Source: Emticicia aquatilis
GTDB lineage: Bacteria; Bacteroidota; Bacteroidia; Cytophagales; Spirosomataceae
Assembly: GCF_014644295.1 (NCBI RefSeq)
Contig: NZ_BMKK01000008.1
Span: forward strand, 229,346 to 293,345
DNA: 64,000 nt
Reading direction: 5' to 3'
The position numbers and the translations under genes are program-made. This document shows positions 44,638 to 54,798 of this stretch, piece by piece; the stretch's first letter is position 1, and every line of letters starts with the position of its first letter. Under the pieces are notes generated by a model. The model did no database searches. It was not told where the DNA came from and saw only the letters and a list, made by a program, of their open reading frames with translations.

Positions 44638-44808
44638 GTTTTTATCACATAAACAAATGTACTGAAATGCCAATTTTGTTTTAGAAATTTTGAAGTGCTA
44701 TATTTACTCTTGAAGTAACCCAAACCAAGACTTAACTGTCGAAATCTGAAAACTAATTGTCCTCTATGCTGTTGTAATACAGAGGATACCTATTAAATAT
44801 AATATGCT

Positions 44809-47628
44809 ATGAAAATGATAAAAAAAACGGTGTTTTTTTTAATAATCTTTATCTTTCTACATCCACGGCAGAGTTATTCACAAGTCATTGAATTATCATC
44901 TACGTCAAAAATTCCGATGAATATTACTTCCAATATGGAGGTTTTTAAGGATTCAACATCAAAAATATCTTTTGAACAAGCCCAACATCAAAAGTTTATT
45001 AAAAACTCAAAAAACTATTTTTTATTTCCTTATTCTGATAATGCCTATTGGATAAAATATACTTTTAAAAATACGAATGCCGAATTCAAAAAATGGGTAA
45101 TAAAATGGAATAACCCTCTTACCGAACAACTCGAGTTGTATGTTTTAGACTCGACAGGAAAAAAGATTGACTACCAAAAACAACGCTTACTGACGAAGGA
45201 AAAGAAAAGGCGGTTTTCGGAAGAAGAAATTACTTTTAACTTAGAATTACTACCAAACTCTACCAAAACAGTTTTTCTGAGACTGAAAAACCAGCGAGGT
45301 ATTTATGGAGCAATTGTGCTTCATTCGGTACCATCTTATGTTTACTCAAATATTGATATTTATGCTGACCAAAGTTTCAACTTCGGACTGATTATATTCC
45401 GCTTCTTCTTAGTAGTTATTTTGGGGCTTTTTATCATAAAAGATAAAATTTTTAGGTCTTATTCGCTCCAAATTGCTATCCGAACTTTCTCGTTTTTGGG
45501 TATGATGAATATCCCTGGGCCAATTTTTACATCAAATCCTGATATTGCTCAAAAAATAGATTTTCTCTGTTACAATTCGTTTGCGATAGGTTCTGGAATC
45601 TTGATTTTGGCGGTATTGGAAGTTGATAAGCTACCCAAATGGATGGTTTGGTTAGTTAAAATATCAATTATTTCGACGGCTTTAATAGATATAATCGTAC
45701 TATTCGATTACAAATGGTATTGGCTAAAAGCGGGGCATTATAATATTGTCAGTTCTTCAATTATCGTGTTGATTAACTACGTTTATAGCATTATCAAGCG
45801 ATACAAAATCCATATTTATTATTCATTTCCTTTTATTTTAGGAGTTATTGCTAACCTAATTTTTAACCTCAGATTGTTCGGTTTGCTTGAGTTTAAGCCA
45901 ATTTTCGAAATCACTACTTTCCTTTTTATTGCCGAAATATTTTTGTTTGTTGTTTTCTTGGGACAAATCTTTAGGAGTGTGGAGCTAAATAAAATGTTGG
46001 CTGAACAAAAACTTCAATTCAATGTCATTCAAAATGAGCGTCTGAAAGAACTGGACAACCTTAAAACAAACTTTTTTACTAATATTTCGCATGAGTTCCG
46101 TACGCCTTTGAGTCTAATTTTGAGTCCGATTGAGGACTTAAAAAAGAAATATCCATCAGAGAGTATGTTAGAACCCATGCGTCGAAATGCCCAGCGGTTA
46201 CTTACACTTATCAACCAACTATTGGATTTGAGCAAACTTGATTCGGGACAAATGCAGGTAAATATTAAACAAAACGATTTGGTGAGTTTTATAAAAGTCA
46301 TGACCAGTTCGTTTAGTTCACTGGCTGAAAATCGAAAAATTGATTTTATTATTAATCAAAACCGTTCAGAAGCCATTGCCTATTATGATGCCGATAAAAT
46401 TGAGAAAATTCTAATAAATCTACTTTCAAATGCCTTTAAGTTTACCTCTAATGGCGGAAAAATAAGCGTTTTGGTAAATTACAGTGAAGATTTTAAGGAA
46501 GTGGAAATCAATGTAAAAGATAGCGGAATTGGTATAAATGAATATAAAATCAAACACATTTTTGATAGATTTTATCAAGCAGATAGTACGCATCAGCGAA
46601 ATTATGAAGGCTCTGGTATTGGGTTAGCTTTGGTAAAAGAAATGGTAGAACTGCATAAAGGAAGCATTCGGGTTGAAAGTAAGGAAGGAGAAGGGACAAC
46701 TTTTAGCGTAAAATTATCAATCAACAGAAAAAGCTGGGAAGAAGAATTGAAAAAGGCGATTGAAGATGTGCCGAACTATAATTTAGTAGATTTAACTTAT
46801 TTGGCACACCCCGAACAGCCAACTGAGAATATATTAAAATCTGACATACCCACAGTTGAAGACAACATTCTGCTAATCGTTGAGGATAACGCTGACTTAC
46901 GGCAATATATTCGTAGTGTTTTTGAGCAAGATTACCGAATTATAGAGGCTGTGGATGGTCAAGAAGGTATCGAAAAAGCCTTAGAGATAATTCCTGATAT
47001 TGTGATTTCGGATTTAATGATGCCACGCTTGGACGGTTTAGAGTTGTGTAAATTATTGAAAACCAACGAAAAAACGAGCCACATTCCAGTAGTAATGCTC
47101 ACAGCAAAAGCCAACGTTGAAAGCCGCATTGAGGGCTTTGAATTGGGTGCTGATGATTATCTAACAAAGCCTTTCAATAAAGAAGAATTGCAGGTGAGAG
47201 TCAGGAATTTAGTAATTCAACGTGAGCTATTGCGACAAAAATATGATAAGCAAGTTTTTAGTTTAGTAACGAGTGAACTGAAGGTAAGTTCGGTTGAAGA
47301 GAGGTTCTTAAATAAAGCAAAAAATGTAGTCGATAAGTATATTTCGGAAAGTGAGTTTGATGTAGAAATGTTTGCCAAAGAGATGGATATGACTACCGTT
47401 GTTTTACGTCGTAAATTAAAGTCGATTTTAAATCAATCGGTCACAGAGTTTGTTAGAAAATACAGACTTCAACGGGCCGCTGAATTGCTTACAAAACGGG
47501 CGGGTACGGTATCAGAGATTGCTTACCAAGTAGGGTTTGAGAGTTTGTCGTATTTTACAAAAGTCTTTCAAGAAGAGTTTGGTATGAACCCTTCAGATTT
47601 TAGTTTTTCCCAAAAACATGAAAATTAA
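44809..47628 (+). CDS. DISM-type hybrid sensor kinase with receiver and AraC output, paralogue 1
   Basis: This is a one-protein two-component system of 939 residues. It has a signal-like N-terminus, a 7TMR-DISM extracellular sensing domain (about 30-175), a 7TM block (about 185-390) and a short coiled linker. HisKA follows with the phosphoacceptor His428 in NISHEFRTPLSLIL, then a HATPase domain with the N box and GSGIGLALVKEMV. The receiver has Asp735 in SDLMMP and ends with TKPF. The protein closes with an AraC-type DNA-binding domain from about 835. The architecture resembles HTCS regulators but with DISM sensing instead of Reg_prop repeats. It overlaps the next gene by 11 bases. Confidence 0.92.
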   Translation: MKMIKKTVFFLIIFIFLHPRQSYSQVIELSSTSKIPMNITSNMEVFKDSTSKISFEQAQHQKFIKNSKNYFLFPYSDNAYWIKYTFKNTNAEFKKWVIKWNNPLTEQLELYVLDSTGKKIDYQKQRLLTKEKKRRFSEEEITFNLELLPNSTKTVFLRLKNQRGIYGAIVLHSVPSYVYSNIDIYADQSFNFGLIIFRFFLVVILGLFIIKDKIFRSYSLQIAIRTFSFLGMMNIPGPIFTSNPDIAQKIDFLCYNSFAIGSGILILAVLEVDKLPKWMVWLVKISIISTALIDIIVLFDYKWYWLKAGHYNIVSSSIIVLINYVYSIIKRYKIHIYYSFPFILGVIANLIFNLRLFGLLEFKPIFEITTFLFIAEIFLFVVFLGQIFRSVELNKMLAEQKLQFNVIQNERLKELDNLKTNFFTNISHEFRTPLSLILSPIEDLKKKYPSESMLEPMRRNAQRLLTLINQLLDLSKLDSGQMQVNIKQNDLVSFIKVMTSSFSSLAENRKIDFIINQNRSEAIAYYDADKIEKILINLLSNAFKFTSNGGKISVLVNYSEDFKEVEINVKDSGIGINEYKIKHIFDRFYQADSTHQRNYEGSGIGLALVKEMVELHKGSIRVESKEGEGTTFSVKLSINRKSWEEELKKAIEDVPNYNLVDLTYLAHPEQPTENILKSDIPTVEDNILLIVEDNADLRQYIRSVFEQDYRIIEAVDGQEGIEKALEIIPDIVISDLMMPRLDGLELCKLLKTNEKTSHIPVVMLTAKANVESRIEGFELGADDYLTKPFNKEELQVRVRNLVIQRELLRQKYDKQVFSLVTSELKVSSVEERFLNKAKNVVDKYISESEFDVEMFAKEMDMTTVVLRRKLKSILNQSVTEFVRKYRLQRAAELLTKRAGTVSEIAYQVGFESLSYFTKVFQEEFGMNPSDFSFSQKHEN

Positions 47629-50398
47629 ACTTTACCAACTTTTATTAATCTTTGTCTGTTTACAATCCGCTTACGCCCAAAAGCCGATTATAATTACTGA
47701 TAGCACAGCAGCCGTTAATGTGTGCGATTATGCCAGTGTTTTTCAAGATGAAAAGGGTGAGTTGTCATTTGAAAGTATCAAAAAGCAGTCATTTTTTCCA
47801 AACAAAGGAAGTTCTTTTCTGTTTACTTTTTCGCCCACGGTTTATTGGTTTCGCTTTCAAGTTGATAACCAAAGCAAACTCAATCGAAATAACTGGTATT
47901 TCTTATGGAGCGATGGCCTAAGTGACAATATTGATATTTATATTCCACAAGAAAACGGCCAGTATCAATGTTTGAAAGGTGGATTGATGGCATCTGTCAA
48001 TGAAAAAGCTTACACTGGACTTTTTCCACTCTATAAAGCAGGGTATTTGCCCCAAAATAAGGTTCAAACGTACTATATTCGCCTAAAAGCCAGTGGTTCT
48101 GTCAATGCTCAACTTACCTTGATGACACACCAGACCTACATTGACCAAATACCTGGTACTTTGGCAATGGTTTGGTTGGTTATAGGAATCCAACTGCTGC
48201 GTGTGCTATACAATATTATTTTAGCACGTTATATAAGCAATACTTCTTTCAGATGGTATGCTTTTCATACGCTAATAGTTACTATCTCTGTCTTGGGTTC
48301 GTTTGGAGTAGTCGGTAGTATTTTTAGTAGCAATCCGCCGTTGGCGAGCTTTCTGAATGATTCATTTTATCAGTTAATGCCCGCTACCTACACTCTGTTT
48401 ATTTTTTCGCTCTTGAATGTTAGGAAAAATTTCCCAAAAGCCCGCTGGATATTTTTCTTCATCATCGCTTGTAGTGTTTTACAGGTATTGGCTCACGCAT
48501 TTGTGCCAAAAATGTATCTTCTGATTTTTAATAATTACTTGTTTTTGTTCACCGAAGCGTTTTTGAGTATCATGTGTATGTATGCTCTCTACAAGCGGAT
48601 TTCGATGAATACCTACTTGCTTATTCCGTGTTTTATTACCTTAGTTCCGTTTATTTTTCTTAATCTCAGTGCATTAGGGTTTATTAATTACGGCTGGATT
48701 TATCTGATGATTTACATCACCAACTTCTTAGAAATCTTGGCTCTTTCGCTTGTGCTGGGTAAAATCATCGAAAGTGCTGAAAATGAACGAATTTCGACAG
48801 AAAAAGCTCTCTTTGAAGAAAAAATCGAAGCAGAAAAACTGCAAGAATTAGACGCCGCAAAAACACAGTTTTTTACTAATATTTCGCACGAATTTCGTAC
48901 TCCTCTAACCTTAATTTTGAGTCCGATTGATGATTTAACAAAGCGTTATCCGCACGAAAAACTCTTTGATTCAATGAAGCGTAACGCTCAACGCCTACTC
49001 GTACTCATCAATCAATTGCTCGATTTGAGCAAGCTCGATGCAGGGCAAATTCAGATAAATATTCAGCAAAATGATTTGGCCAAGCATATTCAGATACTCG
49101 GTAGCTCGTTCAGTTCACTGGCCGAAAGTAGAGGGATTGATTTCCAGATTATTCAAAATCGCCGACAAGCAATTGCCTATTTTGATGCGGATAAGATTGA
49201 GAAAATATTGCTAAACCTGCTTTCAAACGCTTTTAAATTTACGAAAGATTCGGGTAAAATTTCTTTAAGAGTAACTTATACCGAAGATTTGAGTGGAGTA
49301 GAAATAGTGGTGGAAGATTCGGGAATTGGTATTTCTGCCGAAAAAGTGAATCAGATTTTTGATAGGTTTTATCAGATTGATGGTTCGCACCAACGAAACT
49401 ACGAAGGTTCGGGGATTGGCTTGGCGTTGGTCAAAGAAATGGTGCAATTGCACAAAGGAACGGTACGAGTAGAAAGCAAGGAGGGGATAGGAACAAATTT
49501 TTTCATAAAACTCCCTACCGATAAGAAGACTTGGGAAAAAGAATTGCTTAATGGTGTTTCGGAAGACTCTCAAAATGCCGATTTGAGTGCCTTCTATACC
49601 AGCAGCGAAAGCAAGAAACTTACCGAAACCAATAAGATAAACGAAGAAGAAAAAATACTTTTAATAATAGAAGATAACGCCGACCTCCGCCAGTATATTC
49701 GGAGTGTATTTGAGGAAGATTATCAAATTGTAGAAGCCATTGATGGGCAAGAAGGCATAGAAAAAGCTCTGGAAATTATTCCTGATATGGTGGTTTCTGA
49801 CCTCATGATGCCACGATTAGATGGTTTGGGCTTTTGTAAAATGTTGAAAACTGACGAAAAAACGAGTCATATTCCTGTGGTGTTGCTTACGGCCAAAGCC
49901 AATGTGGAGAGCCGAATCGAAGGTTTTGAATTGGGGGCTGACGATTACCTCACTAAGCCTTTTAATAAAGAAGAACTATTGGTTAGGGTCAGAAACTTAA
50001 TTAATCAACGAGAACTATTACGCCAAAAATATGATAAGCAAGTGGTAGATTTGAAACCAACCGAAGTAATTTTGTCTTCGATTGATGAAAAGTTTATCAA
50101 TAAGGCTAAAGAAATAGTAGAAAGGCATATCTCCGAAAGCGAGTTTAATATAGAAAAGTTTGCCGAAGAAATGAATCTTTCAACAGTAGTTCTTCGCCGA
50201 AAAATCAAAGCTGTTACTAATCAATCTGCCACACAATTTGTGCGAAAATATCGCCTACAGAAGGCTGCAAATCTACTACAAAATAGTACGGATACGGTTT
50301 CAAATATTGCTTATCAAGTAGGTTTTGAAAGCCTGTCTTATTTTACGAGAGCCTTCCAAGAAGAGTTTGAGAAGTCACCTTCGGAATATGGAAAATAA
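47618..50398 (+). CDS. DISM-type hybrid sensor kinase with receiver and AraC output, paralogue 2
   Basis: The 926-residue product repeats the architecture of the preceding gene: DISM sensor and 7TM part (signal peptide ending at YAQK, then about 25-390), HisKA with phosphoacceptor His424, HATPase, receiver with Asp728, and AraC DNA-binding domain. The kinase-to-receiver half is highly similar to paralogue 1, while the N-terminal sensor is far more divergent, suggesting different signals with a shared output. ATG 47618 lies inside the last codons of paralogue 1. The pair arose by tandem duplication and is probably co-translated. Confidence 0.92.
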   Translation: MKIKLYQLLLIFVCLQSAYAQKPIIITDSTAAVNVCDYASVFQDEKGELSFESIKKQSFFPNKGSSFLFTFSPTVYWFRFQVDNQSKLNRNNWYFLWSDGLSDNIDIYIPQENGQYQCLKGGLMASVNEKAYTGLFPLYKAGYLPQNKVQTYYIRLKASGSVNAQLTLMTHQTYIDQIPGTLAMVWLVIGIQLLRVLYNIILARYISNTSFRWYAFHTLIVTISVLGSFGVVGSIFSSNPPLASFLNDSFYQLMPATYTLFIFSLLNVRKNFPKARWIFFFIIACSVLQVLAHAFVPKMYLLIFNNYLFLFTEAFLSIMCMYALYKRISMNTYLLIPCFITLVPFIFLNLSALGFINYGWIYLMIYITNFLEILALSLVLGKIIESAENERISTEKALFEEKIEAEKLQELDAAKTQFFTNISHEFRTPLTLILSPIDDLTKRYPHEKLFDSMKRNAQRLLVLINQLLDLSKLDAGQIQINIQQNDLAKHIQILGSSFSSLAESRGIDFQIIQNRRQAIAYFDADKIEKILLNLLSNAFKFTKDSGKISLRVTYTEDLSGVEIVVEDSGIGISAEKVNQIFDRFYQIDGSHQRNYEGSGIGLALVKEMVQLHKGTVRVESKEGIGTNFFIKLPTDKKTWEKELLNGVSEDSQNADLSAFYTSSESKKLTETNKINEEEKILLIIEDNADLRQYIRSVFEEDYQIVEAIDGQEGIEKALEIIPDMVVSDLMMPRLDGLGFCKMLKTDEKTSHIPVVLLTAKANVESRIEGFELGADDYLTKPFNKEELLVRVRNLINQRELLRQKYDKQVVDLKPTEVILSSIDEKFINKAKEIVERHISESEFNIEKFAEEMNLSTVVLRRKIKAVTNQSATQFVRKYRLQKAANLLQNSTDTVSNIAYQVGFESLSYFTRAFQEEFEKSPSEYGK

Positions 50399-50406
50399 TT
50401 GAGTTT

Positions 50407-50437
50407 TTTCAAAAAGAGCAAAAGAAAGTTCATTTTG
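50407..50437 (+). repeat. 31-base direct repeat, copy 1, with LytTR-type half-site
   Basis: A 31-base unit beginning TTTCAAAAAGAGC and ending TTCATTTTG is repeated exactly at 50492-50522. It contains AAAGTTCAT (50425-50433), which fits the LytTR DNA-binding consensus [TA][AC][CA]GTTN[AG][TG]. It starts 9 bases after the kinase stop. Confidence 0.75.
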
Positions 50438-50464
50438 AGCAAAGAAAATAGCATTTTTTTAATT

Positions 50465-50490
50465 AAAGCCTCGTTTTTCGAGGCTTTTTT
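50465..50490 (+). terminator. Intrinsic terminator after the kinase pair
   Basis: The arms AAAGCCTCG and CGAGGCTTT pair perfectly with a 5-base loop, followed by T residues. It lies between the two copies of the 31-base repeat. Confidence 0.8.
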
Positions 50491-50491
50491 G

Positions 50492-50522
50492 TTTCAAAAA
50501 GAGCAAAAGAAAGTTCATTTTG
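50492..50522 (+). repeat. 31-base direct repeat, copy 2, with LytTR-type half-site
   Basis: An exact copy of the unit at 50407-50437, with AAAGTTCAT at 50510-50518. The two half-sites are 85 bases apart, about eight helical turns, so they face the same side of the helix. The copy ends 62 bases before the LytTR gene. Confidence 0.75.
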
Positions 50523-50584
50523 GGTTAAATGGAAATGCTTTTCGTGGACGAGTTTTGTAGAAACTTTTCAATACCACGAGAACT

Positions 50585-50923
50585 ATGAATGAACTTTACC
50601 TTACACGCCGTCAGCAGATAGAAACTGACGAAATCTTATACCTCGAAAGCGAGGTGAATTATACCAATATTTATACTACGTCAAAAGCAAGAATATTGGC
50701 CGCCCTTACACTCGGAGTCATTGAGTCACGGCTCGATACAAAATCTTTCCTCAGAGTTAACCGAAGCTACATCATCAATCTTTCGCATCTCTCAGCTTTT
50801 CGCCATGAAAACAATAAGCTAATCATTCGGCTCAACGGTGGGAAGGAATTTACAGCTTCACGGAGAAGACTAAAAGCCTTCCAAAATATCTTTTTAGAAT
50901 CATCAAAAGACCTTTCGTGGTAG
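50585..50923 (+). CDS. Stand-alone LytTR DNA-binding protein
   Basis: The 112-residue protein consists of almost nothing but a LytTR domain. It has EILYLESEVNYTNIYTTSKA at residues 16-35, the FLRVNRSYIINLSHLSAF motif near 55-73, and FTASRRRLKAFQNIF near the end. Without a receiver it cannot be controlled by a phosphorelay in the usual way and may act constitutively or through protein contacts. Two LytTR-type half-sites in the direct repeats upstream suggest it binds there. It sits between the two-kinase unit and a group of secreted-protein genes. Confidence 0.9.
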   Translation: MNELYLTRRQQIETDEILYLESEVNYTNIYTTSKARILAALTLGVIESRLDTKSFLRVNRSYIINLSHLSAFRHENNKLIIRLNGGKEFTASRRRLKAFQNIFLESSKDLSW

Positions 50924-51026
50924 AAAGAAGTGGGTTTGGGGGTAACTCTTAGGAGTTATCTCCTACTTTTTTTGCCATGATTTTTACCCTATTATTTTCA
51001 AAAATGACCTCAAAAATTTCACTACC

Positions 51027-52787
51027 ATGAAAAAAAGAATTTTCTCAAAAGGACTTTTCGCAATCCTTTTATTTATCAATCAATTATCATTTGCAGCCGC
51101 CATTACTTGGAATGGCAGCGTAAGCACCGACTGGAGCAATGCTGCTAACTGGACGGGCGGTTTACCTACTTCTGCCGATGATGTTACGATTCCGATTGGT
51201 CTGACAAATTATCCTGTTTTAGCAAGCAATACTTCTATCAAGTCTATTTTTTTAGTTAATACGGCGGCAAGTCTAACCATAAATTCGGGAGCAGTGCTTG
51301 ATATAAGCACTACCCTTAGTTGTCGAGGGAGTATTCAAAACTTTGGCACTATCAATGTAAACGAAGGGAGTCAGTTTGAACTAAATGGAATCTTTACCAA
51401 TAAAACCACTGGAGTTTTTAATTCAATCATTCCTGTTGTGAATGGTGCTTATGGTATCAAGCTTTTTAATTTATCAAGAATTGTTAATGAAGCGGGTGGA
51501 GTTATCAATGCAACAGGTTCAAGAGGGCTTTTCATACAAGGCGACAACACAGCCTTAACGATGCTCAGCAATAGTGGAATGATTAATCTAACTGGTGGTA
51601 TCGAAAAATATACCGATAACCTTATCAACGAAACCTGTGGTATTATAAAACTCATCACGTTTAGCAATTTTTATCGAGGAGAAATTATCAATCAAGCAGG
51701 TTTGGTTCAGAACAATGGCTATTTTGATATTCAGTATAATTTAACCAACAATGCTGGGGCTTCCAATTTTGTGAATGATGGTCTGATAAAAATTGGAAAT
51801 ACGGCAGGAACATTTACAAACAATAAACTTCGAGTTAGAAATAATCCAGCCAACGCAACTTTTATGACCATCGGAACGAGTAATAACTTGGTCGTGGATG
51901 GAATATATACCGATTTGGCAACAACTGTTTCGGCGGGTACTTATAGTCTGACCACTAATGTTTTTACGCCCGCTACGCTCCCAAGTGGGTCTCAAACACT
52001 CTATGCTAAAATCACTTATGGTGCTTGTAGTTTTATTGCTCCAATTACGTATGTGCCTCTTCCCGTTTTTACTTCGCAATACACCGACCGTAACCTGTGT
52101 ACGGGTGCAAGCGAAGTGCTAAATCTTCCCGCAACCGATGCTATAAGTTATCAATGGCAAAGCTCATCTTTTGCTAATATGAATGCACCAACTAATCTTT
52201 CAACTTCTGCTGGCTCAACAACAATTTTGGGAAATGCCTCATTTGCAAATAAGTACATCAGATGCACTGCTTTGAATAATACAGGTTCGGTATTCTCAGA
52301 TGTGTTTCGAGTGATAGTTTCGTCCGCAGTTACTGCCCCAACGGCCGTTAGTAGTTCTAAAAATAATCTTTGTAGTGGGGTTAGTGCTTCATTATCAGCT
52401 ACTTGTGCAGTTGGGTCGGCAAAGTGGTATGACCAAGCAACGGGCGGAACGGCACTTGCCACAAGCTCACCTTTTGTGGTTACGCCATCGGCTACGACGA
52501 CTTATTATGCCGCTTGCGAGAATACAGCTTGTTTTAGTAGTCGAGTAAGTCAGGCCATTACGGTTGTGAATGCAGTTGCTACGCAAACGTTGGTTAGTCC
52601 AACGAATGATATTACAGCCGATGCAGGAGTTTTGTTGGCAGGAAATAACATTACGGCCAGTAATAAAATAGAAACAACAGGAAAAGCGACCTTCCAAACT
52701 GGCAAATATGTAGAGCTTAATGCAGGTTTTGAAGCAAAAAATGGAGCTGTTTTTCAAGCTATCATCCAAGCAGTTTGTAATAATTGA
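51027..52787 (+). CDS. Secreted mosaic protein with 3-coathanger-stack C-terminus, 586 aa
   Basis: The signal peptide (MKKRIFSKGLFAILLFINQL, then SFAAA) is followed by a module beginning TWNGSVSTDWSNAANW and by beta-solenoid-like repeats rich in NTxG/INxG. Two Ig-like domains follow at about 350-435 and 440-515, the latter with CSGVSASLSATCAVGSAKWY. The last 65 residues (NNITASNKIETTGKATFQTG and LNAGFEAKNGAVFQA) match the 3-coathanger stack domain found at the ends of Bacteroidota surface proteins. It should be exported and displayed. Its TWNG module recurs twice in the giant protein at 55956. It begins 103 bases after the LytTR gene. Confidence 0.85.
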   Translation: MKKRIFSKGLFAILLFINQLSFAAAITWNGSVSTDWSNAANWTGGLPTSADDVTIPIGLTNYPVLASNTSIKSIFLVNTAASLTINSGAVLDISTTLSCRGSIQNFGTINVNEGSQFELNGIFTNKTTGVFNSIIPVVNGAYGIKLFNLSRIVNEAGGVINATGSRGLFIQGDNTALTMLSNSGMINLTGGIEKYTDNLINETCGIIKLITFSNFYRGEIINQAGLVQNNGYFDIQYNLTNNAGASNFVNDGLIKIGNTAGTFTNNKLRVRNNPANATFMTIGTSNNLVVDGIYTDLATTVSAGTYSLTTNVFTPATLPSGSQTLYAKITYGACSFIAPITYVPLPVFTSQYTDRNLCTGASEVLNLPATDAISYQWQSSSFANMNAPTNLSTSAGSTTILGNASFANKYIRCTALNNTGSVFSDVFRVIVSSAVTAPTAVSSSKNNLCSGVSASLSATCAVGSAKWYDQATGGTALATSSPFVVTPSATTTYYAACENTACFSSRVSQAITVVNAVATQTLVSPTNDITADAGVLLAGNNITASNKIETTGKATFQTGKYVELNAGFEAKNGAVFQAIIQAVCNN

Positions 52788-52814
52788 AAACCTTCCTCTT
52801 AAAATCGTCATTCA

Positions 52815-54758
52815 ATGAAAAAAAATACTACATTCTCATTCAATAATCGTTGGTTATATACCTATTGTTTTTATCTAATATCACTAATAGCTTCCGCCCA
52901 AAATTTACAGCTTCTCCGACAAGCATCATCTGGTGGGTATAATTCTATTATTGCCTCAGTAACTGATGATACTGGAAATCTTTATGTACTTGGGGGCTAC
53001 AATGGAGTTTTAACTTGGGGAACTATTTCTTTGCCAACGGCGGCCTCCAACGAATCGTATATCGCAAAATTTGATGTTTCGGGAAATTGTTTGTGGGTCA
53101 AACGTTTTGGAGGAGTGAGTTATGATATAGCATTATCGGGGAGTTCGATTTATATAACTGGCTATTTTTCTGGCACAATCAATTTTAATACACCTTCAGC
53201 AGCAGGAAGCAATGAACTCACAAATGCGGCTGGTGGAGGCGATATTTTTGTGGCAAAATTTGATACAGATGGTAATATTCAATGGGCAAGAAGAGCAGGT
53301 GGAACTAACTCATACGTTGATATGGGCGAAGGTATTGCCGCAACGAGTGATGCCGTTTATGTAGTAGGTTATTTTTATGGTACTGCTAATTTTAATACAC
53401 CTTATTCGGCAGGTTCTAATGAAATTACGAGTGCTGGTGGAACGGATGGATTTATTGCAAAATTCGATACAAACGGAGAGATACAAACCATTCAAAGAAT
53501 AGGAGGAACGGGGCTTGATTACTGTCGAGAAATCGCAATTAAATCTAACGAAATCTACGTTGTGGGTGATTTTTCTGAAACGGCTAATTTTAATACACCA
53601 TCAGCTTTTGGTACAAATGAATTAGTAAGTGCAGGTTTGACTGATGGATTTCTGGCAAGATATGATAATACAGGAGCTATTCAATGGCTCAGAAGGTTTG
53701 GAGGTGTAAAAAGTGATAATACTCCAGACATCGCTTTATCAACCAATGATGTGTATGTGTTGGGTGGTTGGGGAGGAACAAGTAATTTTAACACACCCTC
53801 TGCTTTTGGCTCTAATGAAATCACGAGTGCCAGTACAACTTATGATGCTTGTATTGCCAAATTTAATGATGCTGGAACATTTCAATGGGCAAAACGTGCA
53901 GGGAGTACGTCAGCAGCGACCGGTGGTAGCAGTATTTTCGCTTCAAATAATGCCGTATTTTTCACGGGTAAATTTAGTCGAACAATCAATTTTAATACAC
54001 CAGCCGCCACAGGAAGCAACGAACTAATAAGTGCTGGTACTGTTAGTGAAGATATGTTTGTGGCGAAATACGATGAGGCTGGCGTTTTTAAATGGGCTAA
54101 AAGAGGAGGAGGAGCTGGAGATGATGCTGGGTATTCGGTAACTGTACGAAATAATTCTTTGTATGTCTTGGGAAGTTTTACACGTACTGCCAATTTCAAT
54201 ACGCCATCGGCTTCGGGTAGCAACGAACTCACAACGTCAACAATTACTTCATATTTTGCAAAATATACTACGATTGCCCTACCAACATTTTCAACCCAAC
54301 CAACAAACGAAAGTATTTGTGAGAATGGCGATGCTACACTGACCGTAGTCGCAACTGATGCCTCCACTTTTCAATGGCAAATTTACAATGGTTCTACGTA
54401 TGTTGATTTGACTAATATTAATCCATACAACAATATAACTACTTCTTCCCTAACAATTACTTCACCACTTAATAGTTTAGATGGTTCAATGTATCGTTGT
54501 GTGGCTACTTCAGAAGCAGGAAGTACAAATTCTAATCCTGCTACACTGACAATCATTGCTAATAACGTAGCTGAAACTACAAATATCACTGGTCAAACAG
54601 TCCTAAAAAAAGCAGCTCAAAACTTAACTGCTACAAATAGTATCACTGCAAACGCTAATGTAAATTATTCCGCAGGTAAATCGGTATTGATGAACGCTGG
54701 ATTCCAAGTACAAAGCGGGAGCGTGTATAGTGCAGTCATTCAGAATACGTGCAATTAA
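52815..54758 (+). CDS. Secreted repeat (beta-propeller-like) protein with 3-coathanger-stack C-terminus, 647 aa
   Basis: After a signal peptide (ending at about residue 28, ASAQ) come seven repeats of about 65 residues, each with a GxFxGTxNFNTPSAxGSNE segment and then FVAKFDTDGNIQWARRAGG. Seven SBBP-like units would make a seven-bladed propeller. An Ig-like domain follows (about 495-585), and the C-terminal stretch ITGQTVLKKAAQNLTATNSI, with AGKSVLMNAGFQVQSGSVY, is a 3-coathanger stack like that of the upstream gene. It starts 27 bases after the previous stop. The two proteins appear to be a matched secreted pair. Confidence 0.85.
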   Translation: MKKNTTFSFNNRWLYTYCFYLISLIASAQNLQLLRQASSGGYNSIIASVTDDTGNLYVLGGYNGVLTWGTISLPTAASNESYIAKFDVSGNCLWVKRFGGVSYDIALSGSSIYITGYFSGTINFNTPSAAGSNELTNAAGGGDIFVAKFDTDGNIQWARRAGGTNSYVDMGEGIAATSDAVYVVGYFYGTANFNTPYSAGSNEITSAGGTDGFIAKFDTNGEIQTIQRIGGTGLDYCREIAIKSNEIYVVGDFSETANFNTPSAFGTNELVSAGLTDGFLARYDNTGAIQWLRRFGGVKSDNTPDIALSTNDVYVLGGWGGTSNFNTPSAFGSNEITSASTTYDACIAKFNDAGTFQWAKRAGSTSAATGGSSIFASNNAVFFTGKFSRTINFNTPAATGSNELISAGTVSEDMFVAKYDEAGVFKWAKRGGGAGDDAGYSVTVRNNSLYVLGSFTRTANFNTPSASGSNELTTSTITSYFAKYTTIALPTFSTQPTNESICENGDATLTVVATDASTFQWQIYNGSTYVDLTNINPYNNITTSSLTITSPLNSLDGSMYRCVATSEAGSTNSNPATLTIIANNVAETTNITGQTVLKKAAQNLTATNSITANANVNYSAGKSVLMNAGFQVQSGSVYSAVIQNTCN

Positions 54759-54798
54759 ACTAAAAATGTATTATTTCTCAACTCTAAAATTTATAACC

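Noticed and set aside
54730..54798. Longer start for the 172-aa protein
   Set aside because: It lies within the preceding gene. ATG 54799 is the first start outside it with a compact N-terminus.
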